From Paenibacillus radicibacter (GTDB taxonomy: Bacteria; Bacillota; Bacilli; Paenibacillales; NBRC-103111), in the NCBI RefSeq assembly GCF_024721995.1, contig NZ_JANQBC010000010.1, positions 1 through 64,000 on the forward strand: 64,000 nucleotides of DNA, read 5' to 3'. The translations under genes were made by a program, and so were the position numbers. Below are positions 28,645-37,245 of this stretch, one piece after another. Below the pieces are notes generated by a model that worked only from the letters and a program-made list of their open reading frames with translations, was not told the DNA's origin and searched no databases. The stretch's first letter is position 1; every line of letters starts with the position of its first letter.

Positions 28645-31600
28645 GAGATAAACAACACGATAGTGAGATTGCTTTCGCTTCTGTAAAAAGATTGGAAGAT
28701 GGCACATTCTTCATCTGGGTGGATGAAGGACAAGCCTCCAATATGACGCTGCTGAAGCATCGCTTGTTCGGGTGGCATCAAGCTTCGTTCTACGGGACGA
28801 TAATTGAAGTGCGAGAACTCGATCGCAAACAAGGCGTCATACTGCCTCCTTATCTCGCAATGGATTATTTGGCACAAACAGCGGTGGTCAAAGCGATGGA
28901 GATGGAGTGGAGTGAAGAACTAAGCTTACTGCGCCGTGCAGCTGCGATTATGCGAAGTGCATTAGATGAGGGGTTGTTCGGACCTGACCACAGACAATGG
29001 GAGACTGGCGTTAAAGGCTGGAAGCTCCTACTTACAGGTGCACAGAAGCGAGATTACATGCAGATCGAGCATGAGGCTGTGCATATAGGTGTTGCGTATT
29101 TGCAAGATTGGTTTAATCAAGCTGTGACGGAACTGATCACGAATCTTCCTGCTGTAAGTCGAGTGTGGGAGCAGTTAAATGACGCTCACCCTGCCTTGCG
29201 GAAGGAGCGTGTGGCCAAGTCGAAGTGCGATTCAGCAGAGCGGGAGATTCAGCAAAGTGATTCTAACTTGGGAACCGTGGAAAGCGAACTAGTGATAGGA
29301 TCTACGCAGGAGCAGATGCCTTCACCAAGCCCCCACCTATGGGAAGATGAGCACGACTGGCTGGTCTCCATTGGTTGGAAGCAGGATGACGTACCGTTTA
29401 TCATGGGTCTCCAGTTGATCGAACCGGATATGGAGGACGATTGGGGACTGCGGGTTATTTTGCAGGATAAGAAGGTTGCGGATCTCATTATGGAATGCAC
29501 CCTTGAAAAAGATGGCGACAGCTATATCGCGCACCCTATCGAAGGAGGACTTCCTGCACACTGGCAGCCGCATGCGGCAACGAAGACTGAGCGTGAAATT
29601 CGCAAATGGCTTGCCGCTGTACCATGGCTAGAAAGTCGGAATCGGGACGGATCTGTGCGAACAACGCTGAGCGAAGACGATGCTTGGAAGTTCCTTGATG
29701 AGGGGAGCATTCAATTGCTTGAAGCAGGCTGCTCTGTGTTCTTGCCGACTTGGTGGGAGCGGGTGCAGAAGCTGAAACCGAAGTTAAAGGCGAAAGTTGC
29801 GCAGACTGTCGGCGCACCGACGAACTCTTTCTTCGGCATGAAGCAGCTGATTGAATTCAACTGGAAGCTGGCGATTGGCGATACGGAGCTCTCAGAAGAA
29901 GAGTTCCGAGAATTGGTGCAACGCAAACGACGGTTTATCCAAATTCGCGGTAAATGGGTGCATCTGGACCCAGCTTCGATTGAGCAAATTCGTGAGATTA
30001 TTAAGCAAGTGGAGAAACAGCGCGGACTATCATTCCAAGATGTACTGGAGCTGCACTTGTTGGAAGAATTACCTGAAGATCCATTCGATCCGGATGCGGT
30101 GCATGCGCAGGAGCAACAAGTCCAGATGCAAGTAGAACTGAATGATCACCTGCGTGAGATGGTGGCTAAATTACATGATCATTCGCAAATGCCGATTTAT
30201 GACGCGCCGTCGGGATTGAACGGAAGTTTGCGCAAATACCAGCAAGAAGGGCTGTCATGGCTGATGTTCCTACGGCAGCTTGGCTTAGGCGGTGTGCTGG
30301 CAGATGATATGGGACTTGGTAAGACCATTCAATGGATCTCCTATTTGCTAACAATGAAGGAAAAGGAAGATGTGCAAGCTCCTGCGCTCTTGATCTGTCC
30401 GACGTCCGTACTTGGCAACTGGCAGATGGAGCTTGAGAAATTCGCGCCGTCGATTAAGGTGCACATGCACTATGGCGCAAGTCGTGCGAAGGGGGCGGCA
30501 TTCATGGAGGCCATTCAAGAGGCGGATGTGGTCATTACGTCATACACCCTCTCACAGATGGATGAGCCTGAGATGTGTTCGGTCACGTGGAGTTCATTAT
30601 GTCTAGATGAAGCGCAGATGATCAAGAACGCGTATACGAAGCAATCTGCGGCGATTCGTCAAATCCCTGCCGATCATCGAATTGCGCTAACAGGTACACC
30701 GATTGAGAACCGATTGACGGAGTTGTGGTCGATCTTTGACTTCGTAAATCCGGGGTATCTTAGCACGCTGCACGATTTCCGCAAACGGTATGTAAATCCG
30801 ATCGAGAAAGAGCAGGATCAAGGCTTGATCGAGCAGATTCAGAAGCTCATTCAGCCATTCCTGCTGCGTCGCATTAAGAAAGATCCGAAGATCCAACTTG
30901 ACCTTCCTGAGAAAAATGAGATGAAAACCTACGTATCACTTAACGCGGAGCAGGGTAGTCTGTACGAGAACCTCATTCAAAATATGCTGGAAAAGGTTGA
31001 CGAGTTGACACCGATGGAGCGTCGCGGGTTGATTCTAGCAACTCTAACGAGGCTGAAGCAAGTGTGCGACCATCCATCGCTCTTGGTGCAGGAAGACGTA
31101 GAGCTTGGTGAAGATTTGCGCTCTAACAAGCTGGCGAGATTGATCGAGATGATTGGAGAATTGCGATCTGAAGGGGGAAAATGCTTGATCTTCACACAAT
31201 TTGTGAAGATGGGGCACTTGATGCAGTCGGTTATCGAGCGTGAGCTTGGCGAGAAGGTGCAGTTCTTACATGGTGGCGTTCCGAAAGTGAAGCGGGACGA
31301 GATGGTGGCTCATTTTCAAAAAGAAAATGTGGAGGGTGAGGAGTCTTCTGCGATCTTCATCTTATCACTTAAAGCAGGTGGGACGGGGCTAAACTTAACC
31401 GCCGCGAACCATGTATTCCATATTGATCGTTGGTGGAACCCGGCGGTGGAGAACCAGGCGACAGATCGGGCATTCCGAATTGGACAACGGCGCGATGTGC
31501 AGGTGCATAAATTCATTACACTAGGTACGCTTGAAGAGCGAATTGATGAGATGATTGAGCGCAAGCAAGGATTAAGCGAGCAAATTGTCGGTAGCGGCGA

Positions 31601-31676
31601 GGGTTGGATTACGGAACTTTCGACGGGCGAGCTTCGCGAGCTTTTTGCATTACGGAAAAAATGGATTGATACGTAG
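28641..31676 (+). CDS. SNF2-family DNA helicase/translocase
   Basis: This is a Swi2/Snf2 ATPase that should translocate on double-stranded DNA and remodel bound proteins. The N-terminal half holds the bacterial SNF2-associated region. The motor begins near residue 530: motif I ADDMGLGKT with Lys561, motif II LDEAQ at 655-659 (DEAQ rather than the more usual DEAH), motif III LTGTPIENR, and the C-terminal lobe with LKAGGTGLNLTAANHVFH and DRAFRIGQ. It resembles YwqA of B. subtilis. Length is 1011 residues. It starts four bases inside the SWIM gene and is followed after 14 bases by a small gene. Confidence 0.92.
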   Translation: MRDKQHDSEIAFASVKRLEDGTFFIWVDEGQASNMTLLKHRLFGWHQASFYGTIIEVRELDRKQGVILPPYLAMDYLAQTAVVKAMEMEWSEELSLLRRAAAIMRSALDEGLFGPDHRQWETGVKGWKLLLTGAQKRDYMQIEHEAVHIGVAYLQDWFNQAVTELITNLPAVSRVWEQLNDAHPALRKERVAKSKCDSAEREIQQSDSNLGTVESELVIGSTQEQMPSPSPHLWEDEHDWLVSIGWKQDDVPFIMGLQLIEPDMEDDWGLRVILQDKKVADLIMECTLEKDGDSYIAHPIEGGLPAHWQPHAATKTEREIRKWLAAVPWLESRNRDGSVRTTLSEDDAWKFLDEGSIQLLEAGCSVFLPTWWERVQKLKPKLKAKVAQTVGAPTNSFFGMKQLIEFNWKLAIGDTELSEEEFRELVQRKRRFIQIRGKWVHLDPASIEQIREIIKQVEKQRGLSFQDVLELHLLEELPEDPFDPDAVHAQEQQVQMQVELNDHLREMVAKLHDHSQMPIYDAPSGLNGSLRKYQQEGLSWLMFLRQLGLGGVLADDMGLGKTIQWISYLLTMKEKEDVQAPALLICPTSVLGNWQMELEKFAPSIKVHMHYGASRAKGAAFMEAIQEADVVITSYTLSQMDEPEMCSVTWSSLCLDEAQMIKNAYTKQSAAIRQIPADHRIALTGTPIENRLTELWSIFDFVNPGYLSTLHDFRKRYVNPIEKEQDQGLIEQIQKLIQPFLLRRIKKDPKIQLDLPEKNEMKTYVSLNAEQGSLYENLIQNMLEKVDELTPMERRGLILATLTRLKQVCDHPSLLVQEDVELGEDLRSNKLARLIEMIGELRSEGGKCLIFTQFVKMGHLMQSVIERELGEKVQFLHGGVPKVKRDEMVAHFQKENVEGEESSAIFILSLKAGGTGLNLTAANHVFHIDRWWNPAVENQATDRAFRIGQRRDVQVHKFITLGTLEERIDEMIERKQGLSEQIVGSGEGWITELSTGELRELFALRKKWIDT

Positions 31677-31690
31677 AGGAGGGATTACTG

Positions 31691-31891
31691 ATGATGAACG
31701 AGTCTAACTTGGATGCGCAAGAGGTAAAGACAACGCGTGCACGGGGAAAGAAGAAGCTGTCTCCGGAAGAGCTTGAGGTACAAGCAATCGAAGCTTTTGT
31801 CGAAGAGTCTGACGCAAAACATCTGAAACATGCAGATGATCCTTGGAAAGCTTTCTACTATCAGGTTCATAAGGCTGTAAAAGGGGATTAA
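31691..31891 (+). CDS. Small charged protein in the SNF2/SWIM operon
   Basis: A 66-residue soluble protein rich in Lys and Glu; an N-terminal basic patch (TRARGKKKLSPEELE) is followed by acidic helix-forming sequence and a WKAFYYQVHKAVKG end. AGAGGAGGGATTACTG provides a strong ribosome binding site; either of two adjacent ATG codons could be used. It follows the helicase stop by 14 bases, so it is probably cotranscribed. I do not recognise the family. A role as an accessory to the helicase is inference from position only. Confidence 0.65.
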   Translation: MMNESNLDAQEVKTTRARGKKKLSPEELEVQAIEAFVEESDAKHLKHADDPWKAFYYQVHKAVKGD

Positions 31892-31915
31892 GCGTTAACG
31901 AGACGATCATGTCGT

Positions 31916-32080
31916 CTAATCGGCAGCTTTCTCTTTCTCATGGGGATCGACGGTCTCGGTCTCATCTTCAAGTTCGTATTCGCTCTTGTGGGCAAGTATC
32001 CAGATCGTTGCGATGATGACACCGCTAATTAGCACGACTGAGAGCCAATTGACTTTAATCCAAGTTAACCATGCAGGCAT
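31916..32080 (-). CDS. Small single-pass membrane protein
   Basis: A 54-residue frame on the minus strand starts MPAWLTWIKVNWLSVVLISG, contains one strong transmembrane segment (about residues 12-30) and ends in an acidic, hydrophilic tail (EYELEDETETVDPHEKEKAAD). GGAG lies about ten bases upstream of the ATG. The hydrophobic-then-charged layout is typical of real small membrane proteins. The gene faces the SNF2 operon. I do not recognise the family. Confidence 0.6.
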   Translation of the reverse strand: MPAWLTWIKVNWLSVVLISGVIIATIWILAHKSEYELEDETETVDPHEKEKAAD

Positions 32081-32289
32081 AATGGGCACACTCCAATTGG
32101 GACATAGTTAAGAGTAGTGTGTCCTTTATTACATTTTAAATAATCGGGTTGTACTTCCAAAAAATGACTTTATTTCCGCGTGACAGTATTGTAAGCTTAA
32201 TGTAATCAAGATCGATGGAGCGACTGCTTCTAAATATCGTACACTAGTCTCGTAAACAACGATTAAATCGAACGAGGAGGATGGTACGT

Positions 32290-32400
32290 ATGAAAAAGTT
32301 TATCGCAGAATTGGTGAAGGTGACATTCGGAGTATTGATCCTTGGACGTAGTTACGTCGAGGAGATCGAACTTGAACAACAAATCGTGTCAATTCGATAG
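32290..32400 (+). CDS. Very small hypothetical protein
   Basis: A 36-residue frame (MKKFIAELVKVTFGVLILG, then RSYVEEIELEQQIVSIR) sits behind the strong ribosome binding site GAGGAGGATGGTACGT. The N-terminal half is an amphipathic or hydrophobic helix. There is no recognised family. The strong ribosome binding site and the absence of another gene nearby support it, but its shortness keeps confidence moderate. Confidence 0.45.
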   Translation: MKKFIAELVKVTFGVLILGRSYVEEIELEQQIVSIR

Positions 32401-32477
32401 ATCGTAAGGTAAGAAGTTATGAGACAGATGAGTGCAATCAGACATAAAGACATAAATATAGATGCGTTATACTAGCG

Positions 32478-32516
32478 ATGACCGAACACTTCAGACAGAG
32501 GGGTTCGGTCTTTGTC
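32478..32516. terminator. Hairpin terminator between converging genes
   Basis: GACCGAAC pairs with GTTCGGTC around a loop of about 18 bases, followed by TTTG on the plus strand. It lies between the 36-residue gene and the converging DUF393 gene and may serve both. Confidence 0.65.
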
Positions 32517-32529
32517 GTATTATAAGAAA

Positions 32530-32964
32530 CTATTCATTCAAAAATCGCTGTTTCAGCTCTGGGGTTGGCATCATGCAGGATTCGGCTTGTCCGAACCAAC
32601 GATAACGATTGTGTGCAACAAAATGATAAATAAGGTCACGAATTGGCTTTGGAATGACGATACCTATGTAGAGACATGGCCATAGCAGGTGAAGTTTGCG
32701 AGTTAAACGCAGTGCTGCTGAAGATTTGGTATACGCACGGTTACCCTCGATTAAGACGAAGCTGTTGAAGTCGTGGGTGGACAAGTTGTAGGATTCAAGC
32801 AGCCGCTGTCCAGCGTCAGATTGTAATGAAGCAAAGCGGAGTTTTCCAGTCGGATCGCGGCGAATCGTAAATTTAACAATGCTATTGCACATGTTGCAAA
32901 CACCGTCGAACAAGACAATGGCGTTGGGATGAGATGGTGATTGTGGATCTGTTCCTGTATGCAT
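32530..32964 (-). CDS. DCC-family thiol-disulfide oxidoreductase (DUF393)
   Basis: The 144-residue protein begins its domain with FDGVCNMCN, giving the D-x-x-C-x-x-C signature (Asp20, Cys23, Cys26) that names the DCC family, a thioredoxin-like group that includes B. subtilis YuxK. The conserved later segment FASLQSDAGQRLL is also present. The substrate is unknown for the family. The ATG has GTAGGAGC upstream. It is divergently oriented to the lipoprotein gene at 33025. Confidence 0.88.
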   Translation of the reverse strand: MHTGTDPQSPSHPNAIVLFDGVCNMCNSIVKFTIRRDPTGKLRFASLQSDAGQRLLESYNLSTHDFNSFVLIEGNRAYTKSSAALRLTRKLHLLWPCLYIGIVIPKPIRDLIYHFVAHNRYRWFGQAESCMMPTPELKQRFLNE

Positions 32965-33024
32965 AAGATCTGCTCCTACTTTATAAGTCTAACCCAAGCA
33001 TAGCATGAAGATGAGGTGATTCCA

Positions 33025-34164
33025 ATGGATACAGATCGTAAGAATAAGAGATTGAATACCAGATTGAATAAGAAAACAGGATGGATGCTTAGTTGTTGCA
33101 CACTGTTGTTACTAGCAGGTTGTACAGGTAATCCGCAGGTAGAGTCGTCGCCTAAACCAGAAACGACGTTAAACCCTAGTCCATCCATTCATAGTACGCC
33201 AACACCTGATCCTGCAAAAGCATTATCCGCTTATACATATCCGCTGACGGGTGTTCCTCTGAGTCAAGAAGCATATGCGCAGTATGCATTGAAGTTGGTG
33301 GAGCGACCGGCAAACTTACTGTTACCTTTTGATAGACCAAGACTTGTAACAGTAGAAAATTCCCCGCAAGCGCGTCCGCAATCAGGGCTGAACAAAGCAG
33401 ATATTGTGTTCGAGGTGCTCGCTGAGGGAGAAATCACGCGATTTCTAGCGATTTATCATAGTCAGAAGGTGGAGACGATTGGACCTGTGCGTTCGATGCG
33501 GCCGTATTTTGCACATCTTGGTGAGGGGCTTGATGCCGTGCTTGTCCATGCAGGTTGGAGTCAGGATGCGATGAATTACATGGAGTCTCGCAAGCTGAAC
33601 CATCTCGATCAAGTGTATGGGGATGATAAGTACTACTGGCGAGCGAAAGATCGCAAGATGCCTCACAACTTATACACCTCAACCGACTTAATGGCACAAG
33701 GTTCGCAGGAGCGTAAGTTCCGAGGATTGTGGAAGGCGCCAGAGCTACATTTTGCAAAGGGACAAGGTGTAAATCTATTAAGAGATCCAGGCAGCACAAT
33801 CACGATTCCTTACATCTCGGGTTATAAAGTGGCATATACGTATGATGCAGGGCGTAAGCAATACATGAGAACGATGGCAGGCAAGCCGCATCTGGATAAA
33901 GAGACGAATGAGCAATTATCGACAACCAACTTACTTATCATTGAGGCTGAACACCAAATATTAGATAAGGAAGGCCGCCGCAGTGTGAATGTGAACGGTC
34001 CAGGTCGTGGAGTCATCATGCAAGAGGGAAAATCGCAGCCCATCACGTGGGATCGTAAAGGCGGCATGATTCGTGCGTATGCGGACGGCAGCGAAATCCC
34101 TCTTCTTGCAGGAACGACATGGGTTCAGATTGTACCTCCGGGCACAAAGCTTGATATAAAGTGA
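33025..34164 (+). CDS. YerB-like lipoprotein (DUF3048)
   Basis: A signal peptide ends in the lipobox LLAGC, so the protein should be anchored to the outer face of the membrane. The following region is Ser/Thr/Pro-rich. The DUF3048 domain is recognisable by VTVENSPQARPQSGLNKADI, ITRFLAIYHSQ and GPVRSMRPYF. The function of the family is not known. I use ATG 33025 (379 residues) with GAGGTG six bases upstream; a GTG at 33016 overlaps that site. It faces the YqfQ-like gene with only ten bases between their ends. YerB and YerC also sit close together in B. subtilis. Confidence 0.88.
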   Translation: MDTDRKNKRLNTRLNKKTGWMLSCCTLLLLAGCTGNPQVESSPKPETTLNPSPSIHSTPTPDPAKALSAYTYPLTGVPLSQEAYAQYALKLVERPANLLLPFDRPRLVTVENSPQARPQSGLNKADIVFEVLAEGEITRFLAIYHSQKVETIGPVRSMRPYFAHLGEGLDAVLVHAGWSQDAMNYMESRKLNHLDQVYGDDKYYWRAKDRKMPHNLYTSTDLMAQGSQERKFRGLWKAPELHFAKGQGVNLLRDPGSTITIPYISGYKVAYTYDAGRKQYMRTMAGKPHLDKETNEQLSTTNLLIIEAEHQILDKEGRRSVNVNGPGRGVIMQEGKSQPITWDRKGGMIRAYADGSEIPLLAGTTWVQIVPPGTKLDIK

Positions 34165-34174
34165 TTCTTAAAGA

Positions 34175-34762
34175 TTAACGATTGGCAGCGGGTTTTTTCT
34201 TGGCAAGTGGTTTGGATGGTTTGGTGTTAGGTGCACGCTTAGTTTTCCCTGCCTTATTGGCACTGTTATTCGGTCTAGGGTTACCGTTATACACCTTGCT
34301 AGAGGTAGTTCTTCTCTTGGGTCTGCGACGTCTTGTACGTGGTGGATCGTCTAGGTCATCTTTACCTTTCTTCTTGGAAAATGTACCTAACACCATCTTG
34401 ATCATCGGTGCCATCTGTTGAAAAGAGCTCATAAACCCTTGCACTTTATTCATCGTACCGACGATGCCTTCAACACCGCCCATGCGGTCGATAAATCCTT
34501 TAATTTGACCGAGGTTGAGCAAATTGGAAGCTTTGGAAGCAGCAGCAGCTCCACCACCAACTTCACTAAGTGAAACGGGTCCTCCCGTTGGAACTGGATA
34601 CGGGGAGAATGATGTTTCGGCGGAAGTTGGAGCGCTATCGATGACTTGTGGGTTGGCAGGAGCTGATCCACCGCCGAACAAATTGTTGCCGAAGATACGT
34701 TGATCATCTTGCCGCTGATACGGATAGCCATCGTCTTGGTAATAATTGTTCACGGAGTTCAC
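34175..34762 (-). CDS. YqfQ/VrrA-like protein
   Basis: The 195-residue protein has a Gly/Asn/Gln-rich N-terminus, a central hydrophobic helical part (LLNLGQIKGFIDRMGGVEG and MAPMIKMVLGTF) and a strongly basic, low-complexity tail of Arg, Lys, Asn and Pro. This layout resembles the YqfQ family of Bacillales, whose role is unknown. The first codon is GTG at 34762 or, better spaced from GGAAGG, GTG at 34753. The basic tail might bind nucleic acid or anionic polymer; that is inference. Confidence 0.7.
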   Translation of the reverse strand: MNSVNNYYQDDGYPYQRQDDQRIFGNNLFGGGSAPANPQVIDSAPTSAETSFSPYPVPTGGPVSLSEVGGGAAAASKASNLLNLGQIKGFIDRMGGVEGIVGTMNKVQGFMSSFQQMAPMIKMVLGTFSKKKGKDDLDDPPRTRRRRPKRRTTSSKVYNGNPRPNNSANKAGKTKRAPNTKPSKPLAKKKPAANR

Positions 34763-35001
34763 ATCCTTCCTTCATATTTTCTGTTATAGTGTATGTGTTA
34801 GGCGAATGTTTCGTATAGACGTTTGTCATGGGTACTAGTGATTTCGTACATTTTATCTCATTAACGCATGACAATTATAAAGTTTTCACGTATTATAGGA
34901 AGGAAAACTTTTATCCGTGTAGAACCAATTAAAGTAACCTTTGATTTAGGGCTAGATGAAAGAAAGAGAAAGACCAAGTTTTAAGTAGGGGTTGATACGA
35001 T

Positions 35002-35292
35002 ATGCAACTAAAGAAATTAAATGATAAAGCAATTGACCAGCTTTTTGAAGCGATATTGACATTAAAGGATGTTGAGGAGTGCTACGTATTCTTCGATGAT
35101 CTATGTACCGTTAATGAGATCCAATCTCTATCCCAACGTCTTGAGGTAGCACGTATGCTGCGTAAGGGCAACACGTATAATCAAATTGAGACAGAGACAG
35201 GCGCTTCAACAGCGACGATCTCTCGTGTCAAAAGATGCCTGAACTACGGCAATGATGGTTATATCTTGACTTTGGACCGTCTAGATCGCTAA
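35002..35292 (+). CDS. YerC/YecD-type TrpR-like regulator
   Basis: The 96-residue protein is a small all-helical DNA-binding protein of the TrpR-like YerC group. The helix-turn-helix lies around residues 50-75 (LEVARMLRKGNTYNQIETET, then GASTATISRVKRCL). The acidic N-terminal half should form the dimer interface. Ligand and targets are unknown. It has its own terminator about 45 bases downstream. Confidence 0.88.
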   Translation: MQLKKLNDKAIDQLFEAILTLKDVEECYVFFDDLCTVNEIQSLSQRLEVARMLRKGNTYNQIETETGASTATISRVKRCLNYGNDGYILTLDRLDR

Positions 35293-35334
35293 ATCTTAAT
35301 GATCAGACGCAATTGCACAGAAATAACTCGCGCT

Positions 35335-35369
35335 AAATCCTATTTTACAACTGTAAAGTGGGATTTTTC
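35335..35369 (+). terminator. Intrinsic terminator after yerC homologue
   Basis: AAATCCTATTTTAC pairs with GTAAAGTGGGATTT around AACT, with T residues at the end of the stem. Confidence 0.85.
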
Positions 35370-35475
35370 GTGTTGAGAATAGAACTTCGTACGTACCTCG
35401 CTACTCCCTTACATTGACATCTTGGGAACGTTTGGATAGCATGAGGGTAATGGCTGAATTCGGAGGGAATAGTAA

Positions 35476-36267
35476 ATGAGACGAAAAGATGGCGTGCTCA
35501 TAATCGCTCACGGCTCTCGAAGTGAAGAGTGGGTGCAGCTTGTCGATGAGATGGCTGCTCTTGTGAAGCTGCCATCAGGCATACCGCATGTGGTCAGTTT
35601 CTTGGAGCTTGTAGAGGGTCGCAGCATTCAAGATGGCATCGACGAGCTAACGCAGCAGGGTGTCTCGGATTTCATTACAATTCCTTTATTTATATCCAAA
35701 GGGAGTACGCATGTGCATGAGATTGCGAGTGCACTTGGCGTACATACGCATACATTAGTAGAAACAGAGCTTGCGCCGTATCAGGTGAAGGGGACGGTTC
35801 ATTACACTTCTCCGATTGATGATGACCCCACTGTGGCGGGTATTGTCTGGGATAAGCTTCGTCCGCTTTCTGTAAGTCCAGCTGAGGAGGTCATTGTGCT
35901 TGTTGGTCATGGGAGTCCACATCCGGGATTTTATGAACAATGGGACGATGGTTTGCGTCAGTTAGCTGAGCGCGTAAAAGAGCTAGGCAGATTTGCGGCA
36001 TGTGGTGCCGCGATGTTAAGGCCAGATCAATTACGCGAGCAAGTCATAAAGTGGCAGCTTGATAGACCAGAGCTGACGGTGCTCGTAGTGCCTATTTTCC
36101 TAAGTGAAGGGTACTACACGAATCAAGCCATTCCGAAGCGACTGGAAGGTTTGAATTATCGATATAATGGTCAGACTTTACTGCCAAGTTCACAGCTTGC
36201 GAGCTGGGTGGAACGGCAAATGATGCAAGTGCTAACGCAAAGTAACGGTGTAGCTGAAGGTATATAG
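35476..36267 (+). CDS. Sirohydrochlorin chelatase family protein (CbiX/SirB)
   Basis: This is a class II chelatase that should insert Co2+ or Fe2+ into sirohydrochlorin on the way to cobalamin or siroheme. Two related half-domains are visible: the first begins VLIIAHGSRSEEW, with the metal-binding His of IAHGSR and a PLFISKGSTHVHEI segment. The second begins VIVLVGHGSPHPGFYEQW with VPIFLSEGYYTNQAIP. The length of 263 residues fits the two-domain CbiX form. No other cobalamin or siroheme gene is near, so the metal cannot be assigned. GGAGGGAATAGTAA precedes the ATG. Confidence 0.85.
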   Translation: MRRKDGVLIIAHGSRSEEWVQLVDEMAALVKLPSGIPHVVSFLELVEGRSIQDGIDELTQQGVSDFITIPLFISKGSTHVHEIASALGVHTHTLVETELAPYQVKGTVHYTSPIDDDPTVAGIVWDKLRPLSVSPAEEVIVLVGHGSPHPGFYEQWDDGLRQLAERVKELGRFAACGAAMLRPDQLREQVIKWQLDRPELTVLVVPIFLSEGYYTNQAIPKRLEGLNYRYNGQTLLPSSQLASWVERQMMQVLTQSNGVAEGI

Positions 36268-36288
36268 GAAGGTAATAGGTGATAGTTC

Positions 36289-37245
36289 ATGGCAACAAAA
36301 AGAGCAAGATTAATCTATAATCCGTCTTCCGGTCGAGAGGAAATGCGTAAGCGTCTGCCTGAGATTTTGCAGCGACTTGAGCAAGGCGGTTTGGAAACTT
36401 CGACACATGCCACAATCGGTGCTGGAGATGCGACACTTGCTGCTCAAGATGCGGTAGAACGTGGATTTGATGTCATTATTGCGGCTGGTGGAGATGGGAC
36501 GCTCTATGAGGTAGTCAACGGAATAGCCGAGAGAGAGAACAGACCGAAGCTTGGCATATTGCCGCTTGGTACGACGAACGATTTTGCAAGAGCACTCTCC
36601 ATTCCTAGGCACTGGAAGGCTGCTTGTGATCTGATTATTGGCGGCGAATCGCGCAGTATCGATATTGGTAAAATTAACGATCGTTACTTTATCAATATTG
36701 TCGGCGGGGGTTCCATGACGGAGCTAACTTATGAAGTGCCAAGTAAGCTCAAGACGATGCTCGGTCAACTGGCTTATTATATGAAAGGACTTGAGAAGCT
36801 GCCGCGGTTTAAACCGATAAACATGCATATCAAGTCTGAAGAGATGGAACTACACGAAGATGTGATGATGTTCCTGATCGCGAACAGCAACTCGGTTGCT
36901 GGCTTTGAAAAATTAGCACCAGACGCAAGTCTGAATGATGGACAATTTGATGTAACGGTTCTGCGTAAATGTAATCTGGCTGAATTTATCCGTATCGCGA
37001 CGCTTGTGCTGCGCGGTGAACACCTGCACGATCCGCATATCGTACAGTTCAGAACGAGCCATGTGGAGATTGAATCTCCCGACTATGTGCAATTGAACTT
37101 AGACGGTGAACTTGGCGGCATATTGCCATGCGTGGTGACGAACCTACCATCTCACTTGGATATCTTTATTGATCCATCTGGTCAATCGACCTACATGAAA
37201 CCAAGTATGATTCGCAGGAGGTTCCAGCATGACAACGAAGAGTAG
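36289..37245 (+). CDS. dgkB: Diacylglycerol kinase
   Basis: DgkB phosphorylates diacylglycerol from lipoteichoic acid synthesis back to phosphatidic acid at the inner face of the membrane. The catalytic-domain motif AAGGDGTLYEVVNGI is present near residue 64, and PLGTTNDFARALSIP follows. The N-terminal YNPSSGREEMRK is the usual nucleotide-binding start. The length is 318 residues. Its end overlaps the start of rlmCD by 17 bases; the same pair is adjacent in B. subtilis (yerQ-yerS). Confidence 0.93.
   Translation: MATKRARLIYNPSSGREEMRKRLPEILQRLEQGGLETSTHATIGAGDATLAAQDAVERGFDVIIAAGGDGTLYEVVNGIAERENRPKLGILPLGTTNDFARALSIPRHWKAACDLIIGGESRSIDIGKINDRYFINIVGGGSMTELTYEVPSKLKTMLGQLAYYMKGLEKLPRFKPINMHIKSEEMELHEDVMMFLIANSNSVAGFEKLAPDASLNDGQFDVTVLRKCNLAEFIRIATLVLRGEHLHDPHIVQFRTSHVEIESPDYVQLNLDGELGGILPCVVTNLPSHLDIFIDPSGQSTYMKPSMIRRRFQHDNEE

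Noticed and set aside
34182-34421. 79-codon plus-strand frame opposite the YqfQ-like gene
   Set aside because: Its leucine-rich translation arises from the Lys/Arg/Asn-rich tail of the real minus-strand gene.
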